Assembly: GCA_000955795.1 (NCBI GenBank)
Contig: JYOB01000001.1
Location: 435,823-499,822, forward strand
Direction of reading: 5' to 3'
DNA length: 64,000 bases
DNA from: Burkholderiaceae bacterium 26
Lineage (GTDB): Bacteria; Pseudomonadota; Gammaproteobacteria; Burkholderiales; Burkholderiaceae
The notes under the pieces were generated by a model, which was not told where the DNA came from, searched no databases, and saw nothing but the letters and a program-made list of their open reading frames with translations. Below are positions 63,324-64,000 of this stretch, one piece after another (positions within the stretch are counted from its first letter, which is position 1; each line of letters starts with the position of its first letter). The translations under genes and the position numbers were made by a program.

Positions 63324-63934
63324 GGCTGCTTGGCCTCCACGGTGAACGCATCGCCAGTCTCAAAAAATGCACCGCCTGCGAGGTAATGCACGGTCTTGCT
63401 GCCCGCGTCGGTAAAGTGCCAGCGGCCATTGCTGAACAGCGCTGGGTCTGCCCAGGCGGCTGTCACTTCTGCGATGAAAAGGTCGTAGCGTTTCTCGTTG
63501 TGCGGTTCGGGAATGACGCGGCATTCCAGCCATCCTGCGCAGCCTGCCACCAGCGGCACATCGATCGTGCGGGCGGGCATGGTGGCAAGGCCAAGCGCAT
63601 CGAACTTGTCGCCGTCGCGGCCCGAGAGCGTGCCCACCGCGAGCGTGGTCTCGGCAATGGCGCGGGTGGGAATGTTCAGTGCAAAGACACCGGAAGCCTC
63701 GATCAGCTCGCGTGTGAGAGTGCGGCTGTCGACCACGACAAGCACCTTGGGCGGATCAAAGTCGAGCGGCATCGCCCAGGCGGCTGCCATGACGTTGCGC
63801 ACGCCGTTGTGGGCGCTGGTGACCAGCGTGGTCGGGCCGTGGTTCAGGAGGCGGTAGCACTTCGGCAGTTCTACCGGGGCGAGTGTGGGGGGATTGGGCA
63901 TGATGGCGCGGGGACTAAGGTGAGGCGTCATCAT
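63320..63934 (-). CDS. Flavin-reductase/FMN-binding split-barrel protein
   Basis: 204 residues from ATG 63934 or 193 from ATG 63901; neither has a clear ribosome-binding site. Split-barrel flavin reductase domain with TLVTSAHNGVRNVMAAAWAM near the N-terminus, then GVFALNIPTRAIAETTLAVG and AGCAGWLECRVIPEP. Members (DIM6/NTAB, HpaC-like) bind FMN and reduce it for a partner monooxygenase or act as oxidases. No monooxygenase gene is visible in the window. Linked translationally to the GNAT gene. Confidence 0.85.
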   Translation of the reverse strand: MMTPHLSPRAIMPNPPTLAPVELPKCYRLLNHGPTTLVTSAHNGVRNVMAAAWAMPLDFDPPKVLVVVDSRTLTRELIEASGVFALNIPTRAIAETTLAVGTLSGRDGDKFDALGLATMPARTIDVPLVAGCAGWLECRVIPEPHNEKRYDLFIAEVTAAWADPALFSNGRWHFTDAGSKTVHYLAGGAFFETGDAFTVEAKQP

Positions 63935-64000
63935 AGGCCAACGATGTTGAGGGTGGTTTGGTGTTGGTTTTTTTGTTGTTGGTGCATCCCTTGTTTCATC
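63935..64000. other. Short T-rich upstream sequence at the window edge
   Basis: 66 bases upstream of the minus-strand flavin-reductase gene, with a T-rich run near 63967-63978. It should contain the promoter of that two-gene unit, but too little is visible to assign one. Confidence 0.3.

Overview
The window is about two-thirds GC with long open frames and dense ATGA/TGATG gene overlaps. It looks like a chromosome or megaplasmid segment of a Burkholderiaceae beta-proteobacterium. Ralstonia or Cupriavidus is my best guess, from the lpiA-like/acvB-like pair, the SulP, MHS and ACS-type transporters, the LysR-rich layout and the catabolic content; this is inference, not a database match. I see no rRNA, tRNA, insertion sequence, phage gene or CRISPR array. 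The content is almost entirely accessory metabolism, transport and regulation, as on the secondary replicon of these bacteria. Layout: 1-3415 holds a truncated LysR regulator, a secreted two-module DUF3761-type protein and a SulP anion transporter. 3494-7887 (minus) is a membrane-lipid aminoacylation pair: an MprF/LpiA-like synthase-flippase and an AcvB/VirJ-like serine hydrolase. 8171-11277 has a small acidic 'ETFPASDP' protein, a Cache-GGDEF diguanylate cyclase and an AraC regulator. 11582-14030 is a lipoprotein subtilase with a C-terminal P-domain plus a small secreted partner, resembling the Aeromonas ASP/ORF2 protease-chaperone pair. 14131-19237 has an amino-acid permease, then an MHS transporter and M20 amidohydrolase pair divergent from a LysR gene with a clean T-N11-A box. 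19260-21677 is metY divergent from a HypT-like LysR gene, again with a perfect 5-5-5 dyad between them. 21887-26066 is a tightly coupled operon of dicarboxylate/amino-acid symporter, two-domain Asp/Glu racemase and aspartase, readable as aspartate (perhaps D-aspartate) to fumarate. 26101-32450 (minus) is a six-gene operon (RraA-type aldolase, D-2-hydroxyacid dehydrogenase, SMP-30 lactonase, two ACS-family MFS carriers, Tat-exported LigI-like lactonase) divergent from an IclR gene. 33368-34832 (minus) is a fluoride-type CLC antiporter with its own promoter and a fluoride riboswitch. 34915-39610 (minus) is a periplasmic molybdenum hydroxylase complex (three-heme cytochrome c, 2Fe-2S, Mo subunit). 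39959-48875 holds an acyl-CoA ligase facing a complete isobutyryl-CoA/valine degradation operon with a divergent AraC regulator. 50038-53642 (minus) is a second, two-subunit Mo hydroxylase with its LysR gene. 53774-62806 (plus) is the most novel part: a LysR gene, a 16-bp perfect palindrome, two paralogous ACMSD/amidohydrolase-type decarboxylase-like proteins (the first has lost the HxH metal motif), UbiD, a dedicated UbiX, a His-rich COG0523 metallochaperone, an NCS2 nucleobase permease and a TRZ/ATZ-type deaminase. 62811-63934 (minus) has a GNAT acetyltransferase and a flavin-reductase-like protein. Working together, the genes at 50-63 kb could take up a nitrogen heterocycle (NCS2), hydroxylate it (Mo hydroxylase), deaminate it (TRZ/ATZ) and decarboxylate it (UbiD and/or the amidohydrolase pair), with cofactor and metal supply encoded in the same operon. 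The substrate is unknown; this block is my candidate for a previously undescribed system.
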